A program made the translations under genes and the position numbers. From Ananas comosus (Eukaryota > Streptophyta > Magnoliopsida > Poales > Bromeliaceae), in NCBI RefSeq assembly GCF_001540865.1, contig NC_033621.1, forward strand, positions 10,122,832-10,186,831: a stretch of 64,000 nt of DNA, read 5' to 3'. The notes under the pieces are model-generated. The model ran no database searches. It was given only the letters and a program-made list of their open reading frames with translations, and was not told the DNA's origin. Shown here one piece after another: positions 41,886 to 54,800 of this stretch; position 1 is the first letter of the stretch; each line of letters opens with the position of its first letter.

Positions 41886-42130
41886 ATGTTCAACAAGATC
41901 ATCAAGCACGGCGGCCGCAAGATGCCCAAATCCGAGTCCTCCTCCCTCGACCCCTCCTCCCCGCTCCCTCTGCTCTGCTCGTCTCCATCAACCACACCTC
42001 CCGCTCGACCACTGCCGTTGCCGCCGCATCCCCGCTCTCCCCGGGCTCTTCCTCCATCGCCAGCCGCCGCACGAGCTCATTGAGTTCATCCAATCCGACT
42101 CCTCGGGGCACGTCCCAGAGCCCCTCTAGG
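41886..42130 (+). pseudogene. Captured fragment, possibly PP2A B' subunit N-terminus
   Basis: Starts ATG TTC AAC, giving MFNKIIKHGGRK followed by Lys/Ser-rich sequence. That opening resembles the N-terminus of plant PP2A B' (B56) regulatory subunits, from memory only. In another frame 'ELIEFIQSDSSG' (about 42076-42111) resembles a conserved B' segment, and 'VSINHTSRS' sits in a shifted frame, so frameshifts or deletions separate the parts. The frame closes at TAG 42127. Too short and broken to be functional. Other Ser/Pro-rich genes are possible. Confidence 0.4.
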
Positions 42131-43206
42131 ACGAGCTCCAACACGACGCACGGGGTGGAGAGGCTCGCGCTAGCAAGGGTGGTCGCCATGGACTGTAGAG
42201 TGCAATTTTCTCCAAAACATTATATCGTTTGTTGAAATAGTGCAACTTTCATTTAAAGAGTATAATTTTTATCTCAAAGAGTGTAACGTTCATCTCAAAC
42301 TGTGCAATTTTCTTATGAAACAATATAATTTTATTTTAACAGTGCAATATTCATATTCTTCTTTCTTCTCTGATTCTTAGTCTTTTCTATAACAACGGCG
42401 ATATATAATGGTCTTTTAAGGAAATTTTTTTTTATTTTTTATTCTTTTTTCTATCCTTTATATCTTTTTTCTCTTCTTGAATATCGGCACGTCTTCATCC
42501 TCACCCTTATAGGCGTCAAACACCTCCCCGGCCATGATCTCATCGCTTCCGTCCCCGCTGTCCTATTCACGCGCACTCCGAGTTCGCTTCCTCCAACACC
42601 GGTGTCGATACCGGCACCGGCGGAGGGGGAGGAAAAGAAGGCAGCACCGCCCTCATTACCATCGCCGAGGGCCGCGGAGGTGGTGGAGGAGGGTTTAAAA
42701 AAAAAAAAGAACGAAAGAAACAAAAATAAGAGAGAAAAGAGAATCATGGTATTTTAGTCAGTATTTTAAAGATTCGATCCGAATCTGCAAAATCTAGAAT
42801 AATGGCCCACTTTTACAAAATGGCAAAACTAGTGAATTTTTTATGCAAATTGGCCTTTAACATTCTATACGAGGCGTTTTCTCTTTTAATAGAGTAGAAA
42901 TGCATAACATGAGTTGAGTTGTGTATAAACAATCTTTTCACTATGGAAATTGAAATATGTTATTGTGAATTTTCCAATGAAAGAATTTAATCCTCTAATT
43001 TTAGAAGGTTATTGATTTTTGACTATTTATTTTATGACCTTTCGATGAACTAAATTAAAAATATTTTTTGAAAAATCATATAAAACATTTAATTAAAAAA
43101 ATCAACTACTCAAAATTACTTAGATGATGCCCATGTCATTTCAACCACTCTAACCCTCTGACATTGAAAATGAGTTTATAGCATCAATAATGATAACTTA
43201 ATTGTT

Positions 43207-43665
43207 AAAAAAAAAAAAAAAAAAAAAACTTCAAAAAACCCTATGTGGTTTCATTTTTTATCACTTTAGTACCCTATGGTTTAAAATGTATCAAGTTAGT
43301 ACCATGTGATTTCTCACTTTATCACTTTAGTACCTAATGGTTTAAATTGTATCAAGTTAGTACTCTGTGTTTTGCACTTTATCACTTTAGTACCCTATGG
43401 GTTTAATTTTCTATCAAGTTAGTACCCTGCGGTTTTTAAACCACAGGGTACTAAAGTGAAAAAGTGCGAAACCACAATGTACTAAACTGATAAAGTGCAA
43501 AACCACAGGGTACTAACTTGATACACTTTAAACCACAGGGTACTAAAGTGATAAAGTGATAAATCATAGGTCCTAACTTGATACATTTTAAACCACATGA
43601 TACTAAAGTGAAAAAAAGTATAACCACAAGTAGGGTTTTTGAAATTTTCCCTAAAAAAAAAAAAG
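43207..43665. mobile_element. Foldback MITE, 'accacagggtacta' family, copy 2
   Basis: Inverted arms with several direct copies of 'cactttagtaccctatggtt' on the left and 'accacagggtactaaagtg' on the right, meeting near 43440. The ends 'aacttcaaaaaaccc' / 'gggtttttgaaattt' match the copies at 29096 and 59103. Confidence 0.85.
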
Positions 43666-44093
43666 ACATATGCATTAATACCATTTTTTTTCAGGAATTA
43701 ATACGCCTTTACATTGTTAAAATATTATCTTGAAACTTAAATCACAAGTATTAGGATTGTTTCCAATCTATATTGCTTAAAAGATCGATATCATAGAAAA
43801 TAACTTAAAAATATATTTAACGAAAAAAAGCCTCAGAACCCAATTTAATTATGTCATTATAAACACTACCTATTTTTGTTTGCTCCTTGCGTAAAAGTCC
43901 AAAAAAAATAAATAAAAATTGTGAAATAACAAGTTCATGATTCAAACAAGCCCACAAATATAGCTCAAGAGGTCACCTTCACTTATCTATTAAACTCTAC
44001 TTTGGTGCTATTTCAGTTGCCATATTATAGTGTTTGTTCTTTTCCAAACATGCATCATTAATCATCATTTTCTCATCAATCTATAGGGATATC

Positions 44094-45929
44094 TGTAATA
44101 TCTCTGGAGTTCAGCATTTGGGACTTGACGACAGCTATGGAGAGTGTCGGGACAAATTCGAGTCATATTGGCGCGAAATAGATGTCAACTGGACTTAGTG
44201 GGATGCGAGGGCAGGAAATTAGCACTGAAATATGCAAAATAGCAGATTTTCTGCATTGAGAACCGGTGACAACCAGGGGTGTACCGGTACCCTGTGTAAT
44301 ATGCACGCAGACCTGCTCTCGGATTGCATTTTCTGTTGCGGGGTATTGGTACAACATCGACTTGGTACCGGTACTCCAGGGTAGGTGAGGGGCTGTTTGG
44401 TCTTTTGGCTATCTCGTTGTTTTCACCCTCTCTCCCACTCCTTCATATACGTGTAGAGAGGCCAGGAAGGGGTTTTGCTGATATTCTCTCCCTCTCTCTC
44501 TAAGATTGAGCCGTACGTGGAGGAGGCTTCGGGTGGAGTTCGGGTCTACATCGACATTGCGCCGCGGTGCCGTTCGAGCGTGCGTTCGTCGTGGTAACGT
44601 CGTTGGGAAGCCGGGCGAGCGTGTGGTTCTGCTTCTAGCGACTTCTCGCCGGTTTTGGAGTAGCTTTCGAGGTGGGTCAAAGTGATTCTTACCGGATTTC
44701 GTGGATTTCCTCCTAATTCTATATGTTGACAGCATGTGCTTTTTAGCTTCGTTTAGCATATTGTTTAGCTCGATTTTTGGATTTGTATATTTTTTATCTT
44801 GAATTGGAGCTTAGAATACTAGCTAAATAATACATGTTAGACTTGGATTTGACTTAGAAGAAAACTGGCTTTCTACACTGTCATATGTTCAAACTACTAG
44901 ATTTAGTTTTAGGAACCGTAGTTTGTTTGTATCGCCGCAGTTTGTGGGCGATAGATATCCGGAATAGTGTAGAATATATTTACGCTCGTGCTGAGGTGCC
45001 AAGTGTATTTTACGGCAGTGTTTAGACTGTTCCGGATTGTCGGTTGCCGTTGAGGTTGACGGTGAACCCAGATTGCGGTTTTTGCATCAGATTGTGCCGA
45101 GGGCACATAAGTACAGTTGTTAGACCCTGTTTACTTGACTATAGCCTGTGAGAGCCTGGTTGAGCTTGACAGAGACACGCTTGCATACTCGGTTGGGTAG
45201 CGCCTACTAGTGCCACTCCGGAGTCGGGCTTTGTGCTCTTGCGTTGGTGTCGTTTTGTCCTGATTGGACTTGCTCTCCACTGACGATCTGGTTTGGTGTT
45301 AGTTAGTGTAGCTTCGACAGGCAGGACAAGTGAGTTCACAGTCCCTAGTGAGATTGGGTCAGGTTGTACTTTTCTACAGATAGTTGGTGTTAGACCGAGA
45401 TAGTATAGATGCATATAGCTGTAGATTTATTCCAGCTTTCTTACTATACTTGTTTACATCTGTAGACTTAGTGGGTGAGCCGTTGAGGTCGGTAGCGGTA
45501 CCCACTGAGGACTACTTTTTTTTGCAGTAGTTCTCACGCCCAGTTGTTGGAATCTTTTGCAGAGCCTTCTTCTTCAGCTGCTGCTGCTGCTGATTCGGAC
45601 CGTGGAAAGGGAGTCGCGTGTTAGATCCCTTCTCAGTTGCTGTTGAGCTAGAGTATACTAGCTACAGGTAGTGATAGTTTTTGAGTTCATATACATACTT
45701 ATGTTGTATCTTGCTGGAGCGAGCTTTTTGTATACATGGATGTGATGTATATATGTATAGTGAACTTTTATTTTTCTTATGTATGCTTTCTCTTTTAGCA
45801 GTTCTACACTACTGGTTGTAATGTTGTATGATTACAGGTACAGCTTTCGCTTTGTATACAGAAAAAATTTCTATACATACGACGGGTCTGTTAGCGTGTC
45901 CGGGAAAACTAATAATCCGGGGCGTGACA
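44094..45929 (+). mobile_element. Solo LTR, TGTA...GTGACA family, TSD ATATC
   Basis: TGTAATATCTCTGGAG to TCCGGGGCGTGACA, flanked by ATATC on both sides (44089-44093, 45930-45934). 1836 bp, clearly homologous to 3918-5784. A G/C-rich central part includes 'gtgccactccggagtcggg'. Minus-strand frames here (44409-44759 and others) are LTR sequence. Confidence 0.92.
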
Positions 45930-46394
45930 ATATCAACGGATAGGATTTGGGGTGGGTTTTCAAAAACCTGAACCCTAACCCAACTACCCACCGGAACTCC
46001 AATCTAACAGATTTTAAAAATTAATATCCAAATTGAAACCCAATTGAAAATCCGAAATCTGAACCGAACCCGAAAACCCAAATCCGAAAAAATTGCTTTT
46101 CTGGTTTGGATAGAATTTTGAATAATCTATACCCATTGATATTATCTACATTGTACCTTAAGTATATTTTTTTATTTGCTACCCTAGAATTTTTACTTTT
46201 TTCAAAGTCACCACTAAATTACCATATTTTGGCTAATCTCTATATTATTATCAACAAATATATTGTTTTACACGGAAGCTAACAAATCCATTAAAAAACA
46301 CTAATTAGATAATGAGAGAAGGACAAAAGCCTCAAAAATAGATTCATTTATAAATTAGTTCTCACCTATTTTTTTTGCTAATTTCTAAATTTTT

Positions 46395-46800
46395 TTCAAA
46401 TTAATTATATACAGAGCCCTGCAAATTAATATAGTGAATTATAACTATATCACTACAATGTTCAACTTTTATATATTGTCTCTATAAAAGTCCTAATATT
46501 TTCAAATATGTTCATGTCATTAGAAAATGTTAGAAAAATTTAGTCGACCATAGGTTAAATATACTTTGTGAGATAACTTGATATTTTTACCCTTTTATAT
46601 TATACTGTTGTGACTTTTGGAGGAACATATTTGTGATGGCAAAATTGATATTTCACTTATTTGCTGTTAAAATATAAATAATTTTTAATAGTAATAAACC
46701 AGAGTGATATATTTGAAAATATTATAATTTTTATAAAAACAACATATGAAAGTTGAACTTTGTACTGATATATTTGCAATTCACTATATTTGCAGGTACC
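46395..46800. mobile_element. Foldback MITE related to 27709-28067
   Basis: Shares 'ttttatatattgt', 'aagtcctaatattttcaaa', 'gataatttga'-like and 'ggtacctgtatgcat' blocks with the element in U2. Boundaries uncertain, and its right edge merges into a local duplication. Confidence 0.45.
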
Positions 46801-46965
46801 TGTATGCATTTAACCTTTTTTACTTAATTAAAATAGGGTGAATGTACAGATAAACAACATATGAAAGTTGAACTTTGTACTGATATATTTGCAATTCGAT
46901 CACTATGTTTGCACGTACATATATGTATTTAACCATTTTTACTTAATTAAAATAGGGTGAATGAN
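46738..46965. repeat. ~110-bp tandem duplication ending at an N
   Basis: 'aacatatgaaagttgaactt' through 'aaaatagggtgaatg' occurs at about 46741-46842 and again at about 46859-46963; the second copy ends in 'gaatga' plus N at 46965. This may be a duplicated gap edge from assembly. Confidence 0.8.
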
Positions 46966-47721
46966 CCTTCCAAAAAAAACAAAAAAACCTCCCAAAAACA
47001 AAAAAAAGTGGTGTTTCTTGGAGAAAAAAAAAAAGTATTCATAGGAAATGGAAAAAAAAAAAGAAGAAAGCCCTAAACTGCTATGTAGTATAGAATAGTC
47101 TCTTTTTTCGCAGTTAAATAAAAACTAAGCAGCTTTTGTAACACCAAAACCACTAAACCTACCTAATTAGTTTACAATTTAAGGTAGGGAATGGAACCTA
47201 CCCTAATTTATTAGGATCTGATGCGGCTAATTTGGCAATTAGATTTTATAGAGAAACTTGATATAACTAAGTGGGCGAAAATCACATTGAGTTAAAAGCA
47301 ATTCTTACAAACAGACTCAAAAGTTTTTTAAACAGTTATAACTTTTCACACGTGTCCATTCTTAATGTGCAGTCCCAATTCGTGAACAATTTTTTAAGAT
47401 CTACATGTTGAACTGCTTCACTGTTCAGGCAAGTTTGAAATCCAAATTCATGCAGGATATTTTGAGTCAGATTGAAGAGTCAGTTGTGATCAAATTAGAT
47501 TTAGAGATATTTTAGATTCTGTTATTTTCTTTCATTGTAGGATTCTAATATTGCCTACATAAATATATGTTGTTCGATTATTGTAAGCGGTTTTAGAATT
47601 TTGATCAGTAATATATTTGTTTTCGTTTTTGAAATATTATCTTCTTCATGTCTTTTTTCTTGCTTGCTATGCTTCTTCTTTCTCAACACGGTTTAGACCT
47701 GCACTAGAATTTAAGAAAAAC
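46966..47721. other. Intergenic; possible LTR remnant
   Basis: 47500-47690 contains 'ttgcctacataaatata', 'gtaagcggttttagaatttt' and 'atcagtaatatatttg', a pattern I associate with copia LTR ends. No TSD or PBS was found. No gene. Confidence 0.35.
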
Positions 47722-47880
47722 ACCGACCGTCCCTAGAGCAAGTGGCAAAGGGCTTGGTGGTTGGTACCTGAGGTCCCAAGTTCGAATCCTAGTTGATTCA
47801 CATTGCTAACAAGTTTATTTCTAAATGAAATAAACAAAAGCGGGTAGCGTGCTAACTATCTCTCAAAAAAAAAAAAAAAA
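47722..47880 (+). mobile_element. tRNA-derived SINE, copy 3
   Basis: ACCGACCGTCCCTAGAGC, box A-like 'agcaagtggcaaaggg', box B GTTCGAATCC, then 'ctaactatctctc' and poly(A). Approximate direct repeats 'tttaagaaaaa' / 'tctaagagaaa' flank it. Confidence 0.9.
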
Positions 47881-48356
47881 TCTAAGAGAAATTTTTGTTC
47901 TCTTAAAGGAGCTAGCATTCTGTTTTGTGGCGAAATGTCAAGTTGAATCGAATCACGTTCGAAATGGCAGAAGGTCATGTAGGACAAAATCATGTTCGAA
48001 GCAGTAGAAAATTAACTGAGTCGAATTACAATCAAGAATGTTGTGTTTGCATACTTTGAGAAAATTAATTGTAATTTTTTAAAAGCAATAATTTTTTAAA
48101 TTATTAATTTGCGCCACCCTAATATATATATATAACTGTCATACCACAATGCATTTATATAGTCTAAGCTCTACACAAAGGATGTAAAGTCCCACTTAGC
48201 TGCTGGCATTGCATGCCACAAATGAAAAGCTCTAGAAGGTCAAAAAGATTAGACATATTGTGGGATAGAAAAAAAAATAAAAAATTACACTATCAATGCC
48301 TGTTTTTTCCAAACTTAGTTGACCAAGTCACATCATCAAGAGAGGTTGTTCTCAAG

Positions 48357-48392
<36 letters not shown>

Positions 48393-49621
48393 GGGCAATG
48401 CTCCTATATACCAAATAAACCTTAGTCCTTAAATTTTTTAAAATAGATGGTAGTGATGCATCTTTTATAAAGGGATGACCGGCTCTTGTTATAATCGGTA
48501 CCAGTCACCCTCCCTACCGAAGGCAAAAACTTCCTCATTATATGGAGTTGCACTGAGGGTATTTTCGTAAATTCTCATCCTCATAACATACCATTCTTGT
48601 AAATGTAGAATATTTCATCTTTTTCGATTCTTATCCTTCAATATTTCATATATAATTACTTTTCTTAAATTAAATTTTCTTTACTAATGAATCATATTCA
48701 AATTCAAAATATAAAATGATGCATTATTGAAAGAATTTAGCCTATCCGTTATTCTTGAGTCTAACTTGAACAAGAGCTTGAAAGGTTAGCCAGTTTTAAA
48801 TTTATTTGTACAATTTGAGTATTAAATAAAAAATTAAATTTGTCGCAAATTTAAATTTTTGTTGCATCCAAAATTATATTCAAATATAAAATATTGCAAA
48901 TAACAAGTTATATTATGTAATCTCTTAGTAATAGAATATGAAATATTGTCCCTACGTCAATGTTTAAAAAATTTTGAATTTGACCTTGTGATCAATAGTT
49001 TTAACTAATTAAGTTCATTACCTTAATTAAAATAATTAAAACTTTTATGATCTTCATAAGTTCCGGTATAAATTATATATTTTCTTCTCAAATCATGAGA
49101 AACGTAACACTTTGGTAGACTAACTTTAGTAAATTGTAATTTCAAATTAAATCTTTTTGATTATTACATCAATTCTAATGGTCCAATTTAGATAGCCGAA
49201 TTATGATTTGACGTTGATGTGGTAGTGATGTAGCATTTTAGCCATTCTCATACCATCAATTATAAGTTCAATTTAGATTCAAATTTAAAAGTTTAATATA
49301 AATTTCAAAATTAAAATTTTACATTACAATACCAATTTCAAAAATTAAATTTAAATTCAATATTTTTTTGAGCTGGATACTTAACAAATTGGGTATCATC
49401 TAATTTGGTAAGTTATTAAAGTAATAAGATATTTAATACTTAAAGGATGCTGATAAATTTGGTATATGCTAATTTTTTTTCCAATATTGTCATGTTAACT
49501 TATTCAAATCGGTAACCTGTTCAACAGGTTACTTCATGTAAATCCCAATTATACCTTTTAATATTTATGGTGTATTGAAGCATTCCTCTAATAATAATAA
49601 TCTATAATCTATAATTTATAA
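47881..49621. other. AT-rich intergenic DNA
   Basis: No gene seen. It includes an (AAT)n microsatellite at about 48359-48389 and long A/T-rich low-complexity stretches. Confidence 0.6.
48359..48389. repeat. (AAT)n microsatellite
   Basis: About ten uninterrupted AAT/TAA units. Confidence 0.95.
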
Positions 49622-50159
49622 TCTTCTATAACACTAATGAAAGGAGAGCCTAAAGCGGCTCTCCCCGCGTTTTGTGGGGGCCGGTGGCCCCCACTTTTTT
49701 TTTTTTTTCCCTCTCTCTCACTCTCTTACTTTCTTTTTTTTCTTTTTTTTTTCTCTCAACACTCTCACTCTTCTCCCTCTCTCTCTTACTTTCTTTTTTT
49801 TAAATTTTTTTTTCTTAACATTTTTTTTAAATTTTTGCCTACATTAAGTATAAAATTTTATCGTATGTATCAATTCTATTTTTTAATAGTCAATATAACA
49901 AATAAATATAAAATTTTATTGCATAGATCAATACTATTTTTTAATAGTCAAGATAACAAATTCATATGGTTTTTGTCCTTATTTTTTTTTAGTCCTTTCT
50001 ATAATTTATTCTTATATTTTTATTGCAGCAGTAGTTACTTATTCTTTAGTTGCTTCCTTTTTTATATAATTTTTTGACTTTTTCTACTTTCTTTACTTTA
50101 TTTATTTATTTATTTATTTATTTGAAATCATTCCGCCGCAACGTGCCGTCCTTCACTAG
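49622..50159 (+). mobile_element. Non-autonomous Helitron
   Basis: Begins TCTTCTATAACACTAATG after a host A (49621) and ends in CTAG before a host T (50160), the A|TC..CTRR|T rule. A short imperfect hairpin (CCGCCGCAACGTGCCG) lies about 10 bp before the end, as Helitrons require. Near the 5' end 'gtgggggccggtggccccca' also folds. No Rep/helicase. The 146-codon frame at 49637-50077 is Phe/Leu low-complexity and not a gene. Confidence 0.82.
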
Positions 50160-50170
50160 TAATATATAAN

Positions 50171-50291
50171 TTTTTTTTAGTCCTTCTTATAATTTATTCT
50201 TATATTTTTATTGCAACAATAGTTACTTATTCTTCAGTTGATATTTATTTATTTGAAATCATCCCGCCGCAACGTGCGGTCCTTCACTAGT
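50171..50291 (+). repeat. Duplicate of Helitron 3' end after N
   Basis: From the N at 50170, the sequence repeats the last part of the Helitron ('agtccttct.taatttattc', 'tatttgaaatcat.ccgccg') and ends again in CTAGT at 50291. This copy has a better hairpin, CCGCCGCAACGTGCGG. Probably a gap-edge duplication. Confidence 0.8.
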
Positions 50292-50681
50292 AATATATAA
50301 TGATAAAGCAAGTTATCTATGAGATTTTGTTGGTGAGTTTAGTATCTTTGTGCATTAGACCAATGGAAGTAGGGGGGAGCACTATTCAAATCGAATTTTC
50401 GAACCGAATTAATTTAGTTTGATCAGAAAATTCAACTGGACCAGTTTTTTGTTTTAAGCACTTCGATTTGATCTAAAATTTTAATTTTTAATGTTCGATC
50501 TGGATATCTAACTCGAAATCCAAACCAGCTGAATTAAATTATGTGCTATATTTTAAAATATTTTAAAAAGTAAAATAAAATTTGAAAATTTTGGTTCGGT
50601 CCACTGCTCTACTAAAACCGATCGAACCAACCAAATGCTCTCAGCCTCGATGGAAATAGAAAGGCTGTTTTAGAAGAGCTT

Positions 50682-51847
50682 TGTCACGCCCCGGGGTCCC
50701 TTTTCGGTCTGGAAAGACAGCGGAAACGACTAAAATTTTTTTTTTTTTTGAAACACCTGACCCCAGAGTATGTCAGATCCACCACAATTACAGGGAATCC
50801 ACTGTTCACACGGACAGAGTTTCCCCTGTATTTGCACGGCGTCGCACAAGTACAGATACACAATCAGAGTACAACCAGAATACAACCACAACCATATGAA
50901 CACACAATCACAACTGCACATGCAGACGTTCATACATTCACCATTCACAACGCGACAGTATTCCAAGTTTTAAACATAAATCCAGAACTATCATTTAAAA
51001 TGTTTCCCACACAAAAACTTTTATCTTTTAAAACGCTACCACGAGGGGTAGAAAACCATCGAAAACTGTATTGAATATGAAAATCCTTTTTCTTTTTAAA
51101 ACAAGCGCTACCACGAGGGGTAGAAAACCATTTTACTTGAAAAGCTCATAAATCTCTTTTTATTACGAAAACCCAGCAGAAAACTGAATATTCAAGTACC
51201 GAATGAAACTGAACCAAAATGAAAGTTTACTATTTATTCAAGCAAGGAAAAATAGATAACCAAACGGGACGGAGCTCTATCGCGCGCTAGACTCGCTCCT
51301 CACCTGCCGTCCCACTCGGACCTGCGACGTTACCTGTAATGGGGGCGGGGGCTGAGAACATGTAAACATGTCTCCCCTCCCAGTGGGTACCGCAAGCCGA
51401 CGAGGGCGAGGGTACGCACCAGCAAAGGAGGCTAAGCAACAGTAAAGGTAAACAACTACAGTAGCTACTATGATATAAGAACAGAAAGTACAAGTAAGGA
51501 ACTGATGTACAAGTAATGAACTACTGCTACTGTATGTATGCATCAACTGGTAGATAGTCCAAGGATACCCAATCTAAACCTGCCTTGTTGGTCCNGAGCG
51601 GTTGAAAACGAGCTATTGGAAGGCTATATTCGGAGTCCGATACGCGTCGAAAGTCCACTTTACTTGGCGGCCTCTCCGGAAAACCGGAGTTACTATTCAC
51701 TTAAGTCAGACTTCCGGGTCGCGTAACTTCTCCGTTTTAACTCGTTTTCTCCTGAAATTTGACGGGTACACTTATAATTATATTACACACAAGAACATCA
51801 TCAAACAAAAGGGTTTAATCAATAAATCAAAAATCTCAGTTATTACA
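50682..51847 (-). mobile_element. LTR (reverse orientation), TSD AGCTT
   Basis: On the plus strand it starts TGTCACGCCCCGGGG and ends TTATTACA; reversed, it is TGTAATAA..CCCCGGGGCGTGACA, the same terminal signature as the other GTGACA LTRs. AGCTT flanks both sides (50677-50681, 51848-51852). An N lies inside at 51595. Shared 'agtgggtacc' block. Frames here (50748-51074, 51602-52090 and others) are not genes. Confidence 0.82.
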
Positions 51848-51852
51848 AGCTT

Positions 51853-54800
51853 TTTAAGAGATTTTAGAGTTTTAGGTATTAAGAACTATCAAATATTATT
51901 AATTAGGTTAAAAGGAGTAGGGAAAAAAATATTTAGTAATATGCTTCTACGTACATTTCTGGTGAGATCGCAAAAATCATATCGTAACTGGATTATTGCA
52001 ATTACGCAATACAACATTTTTTATAAATTTTTCATCGCACTTTCTCAACTTATGTCACGTATTCTCTTCACGAATCCAAATGGATCGTAAGGGTTCGTTT
52101 AGAATTACGGTGCGGTATATCTACGGCTCTACAATATCTATATCCCACTTGGGAATAAGCATGGAATCTATACCTACATATGAATTTTCATTGCTAAATC
52201 CATATGGAAGTGCCACCTTCATTTGAGGGTGGTGGGACCTACTATTATTTTTAATCTTTTTTATTCTCTTTTATTTTAGTAAAACTATTTTCTCTCTCGC
52301 AACCCTTTTTCTCTCTCTCTCTCTCTTTTTTTTTTTTTACTTCCATCTCTTTTTTTTTTAATCTCTCGAACCAATAAAGGTGTCTCTCCCTCTCAATGTA
52401 TGATTTTAGGTTTTTCTTTTTCTCTCCCCTTTTTTGTCGCTCGCCGCTCGGAGCCCTTTGGCCCTCACTCGCTGCTCCTCATGTGTCCTTGACAAGAACG
52501 ACTTGCGGTGCCGTCACCAGCTGTCCTATTCTCAACAATTATGGAATATCTATATTCTTATGTTTTTATTTTTTTTTATCAATTATCTACCTGTCGCATC
52601 ACGCAGGTTATTTCAGTAGTATATCAATATATTCTCTATAAATCTAATCCCCTACTCTCTACGCATTTAATGCAATCACTCTTAGAAATATTCTTATTCC
52701 TTTTTTTTTTGTCTTTTGGAGGAAACATCAGTATGCTGCCGGCTTCGTTCCTCAGAAAAGATGAATTAGACTAAAAAATTAATAATAATAGGATAAAAAA
52801 CTATCTCTCAATTTATTTTTTCTTAATCCTTAGTCTATGATGCATTCAGTGCACCTGATTATCATGTTAATTTAGTTATTAGCTCTAATTAATCCCAATT
52901 GTTCCAGAGATTAAGCATACCCTAAAATGTGTATTAGAAACCATATGGATCCAAATCAATAACTAAAATACATATCCTTAACTATGTTACGCAAAATATC
53001 TATCTCATAGGAAACGTACTAGAATTAGCTTTAATACCTCTTTTATTCTCATTTCAGGCTCACGTGCATGGTAGATATCAGGCAAATGTCATATTAGGTT
53101 CACATGCGTATGGATATCACGTAAACTTTAACGGGAACCTCGTATCACATGCACTGATACTAAAGGTGGTAGATTAATATCAGATCAACCTCATATCAAG
53201 TTCACATGCATGATAAGTATCAGATGAACGACACCACATGCACCAGCCAAAGAGGTAATTAATAGAAGAAACAATGAAATGCTAATAAATAAGAATACGA
53301 AAATCGAACTCACAATCTCTTGGAACATACAGAGCTTCAGATTATCTTAAAAAATCAATCTCATACGAAACGTTTGAGAATTAGTCATAGTAAATTAATT
53401 AGGAGCATATCATGCGCTTTGTGATTCGATCAGCCTAGTCTACTTGAATATATAGGACTTTGCAACTTCCCGATTCCCAAGTACTGCTACTGTATATAAG
53501 TTGAAATTATGAACAGACATTAAGAATAAAATACCACATAAATGTATCAACATATTAATAATTTGTGGAGATATTATTTTGTGGGACACCAAAAGCAGTT
53601 CCCCATGCATGTTAATTTTCATTATATTTTTATTACGAAGGAAAGCGATAAAATTGTAAATCCCAAATTGGATGCAAATCAAAATATTCTCGTCTGTATA
53701 TATTGTGAGGAATTTTTTTATTAATCAGCTTAAACTTTTAGATTGGCTCGACCCATTTAACGTGGTATCAAAATTTTTAGAATTTATCATATTGCCGTAT
53801 CCATACTTTGTATCTGTATCTGTATAACATAGCTATCAAGTTAAGCGCATCTGGAATGGATGTAAGCTTTTGGAGTAAACACTTAATTGTCAAGGATGGA
53901 AGGTTCGCTGGCTAAGCAGATCGATCCCATGCAACATGTTCCATTAATGGGAAAAATAAAGATTCTTCTATTTTTCTCATGATCTCGTGTACTTACATTA
54001 AGGAAAAGCCCTCTTTATTGACTTTACACATGAGAAGCCTACAAAATTAGGAGGTGGAGGCATGCATGTGTAGGGTATAAGATGAAAGGAATGCTAAGCT
54101 AGTTGGCTTCCTCTCTTCCACGCCTTTGAATTTGGAGACAAAGCGTAGCTTCATTTAGACTTTTTCAAGAGAAGAATCAGTTATTATTTTTATATTGAAG
54201 TACGTTTACCCTCACTTTCATGCATAAGCTCACAACTTTGACTCTTCTTTTACCCTCTATTTTCAACAAAGAACCTCTTGATTTGGATAGGAATTAGAGC
54301 ATGGGGGAAGCTTCCAATTTGAGGGCAAAAAGGTTTACTTTAGAGAATATTTGGTTGCATTTTATTGCTATTCGATCTATCGTTTGGATTGTTGCATGAG
54401 CATTAATTAGATTGCTTCAGTAGATGGAATTATGTACAAATTAACTCTAGTTCCAACTGCATTAGCTGAAGAGAGTAATTTTCAATAAAAAGTAACTAAA
54501 ATTATCTATCTAATAAACTTTAAATGGAAAATTTTTAGTTTTTCTTCTTCGTTGGAGATAACTTCAATCCTTAACTATATGCATCTTTCAATGTACTGCA
54601 TTTACAGTTACATCTAACTAAATAGGACCCCAGATTACTTTGTTCATTTTCAAGATGAGCCTGATCACAAATAGAATTCACGCAAGTGATTCGAAACTCA
54701 AAATCTTCTGTTCACATACCATGCCTCTAAATTGCCATATACCTGTTCAGTTCTGTTTTTATTTTTGTACTAAACAATAGCGGATTATATACTAGATCTC

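Larger units (their letters stand above)
40806..42855. mobile_element. Mutator-like element with long TIRs (Pack-MULE-like)
   Basis: The left arm (about 40806-41554) and right arm (about 42197-42855) are inverted copies: 'ggccaatttgcataaaaaa' at both ends, 'accacctccgcggccctc' inside both, 'taaaagaccattatatatc' and 'gagaaaattgcac' at the inner ends. 9-bp flanks TTTTAAATT and TTTAACATT match in 7 positions. The unique centre (about 41555-42196) is GC-rich and gene-like. No transposase is present. Long TIRs, a 9-bp target duplication and captured genic DNA define this class. Confidence 0.82.

Noticed and set aside
47722..47800. Functional tRNA gene
   Set aside because: Box B is present but the cloverleaf is not convincing, and the sequence continues into a SINE body with poly(A); same for 7369, 33556 and 56776.
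49637..50077. 146-codon Phe/Leu-rich frame
   Set aside because: Poly(T)-rich Helitron interior with low-complexity translation.
51602..52090. 162-codon frame with a ribosomal S13-like feel ('GVGKK')
   Set aside because: Starts inside an LTR next to an N, crosses the TSD, and has no convincing match. Resemblance is probably chance, although an organellar-type fragment cannot be fully excluded without a search.
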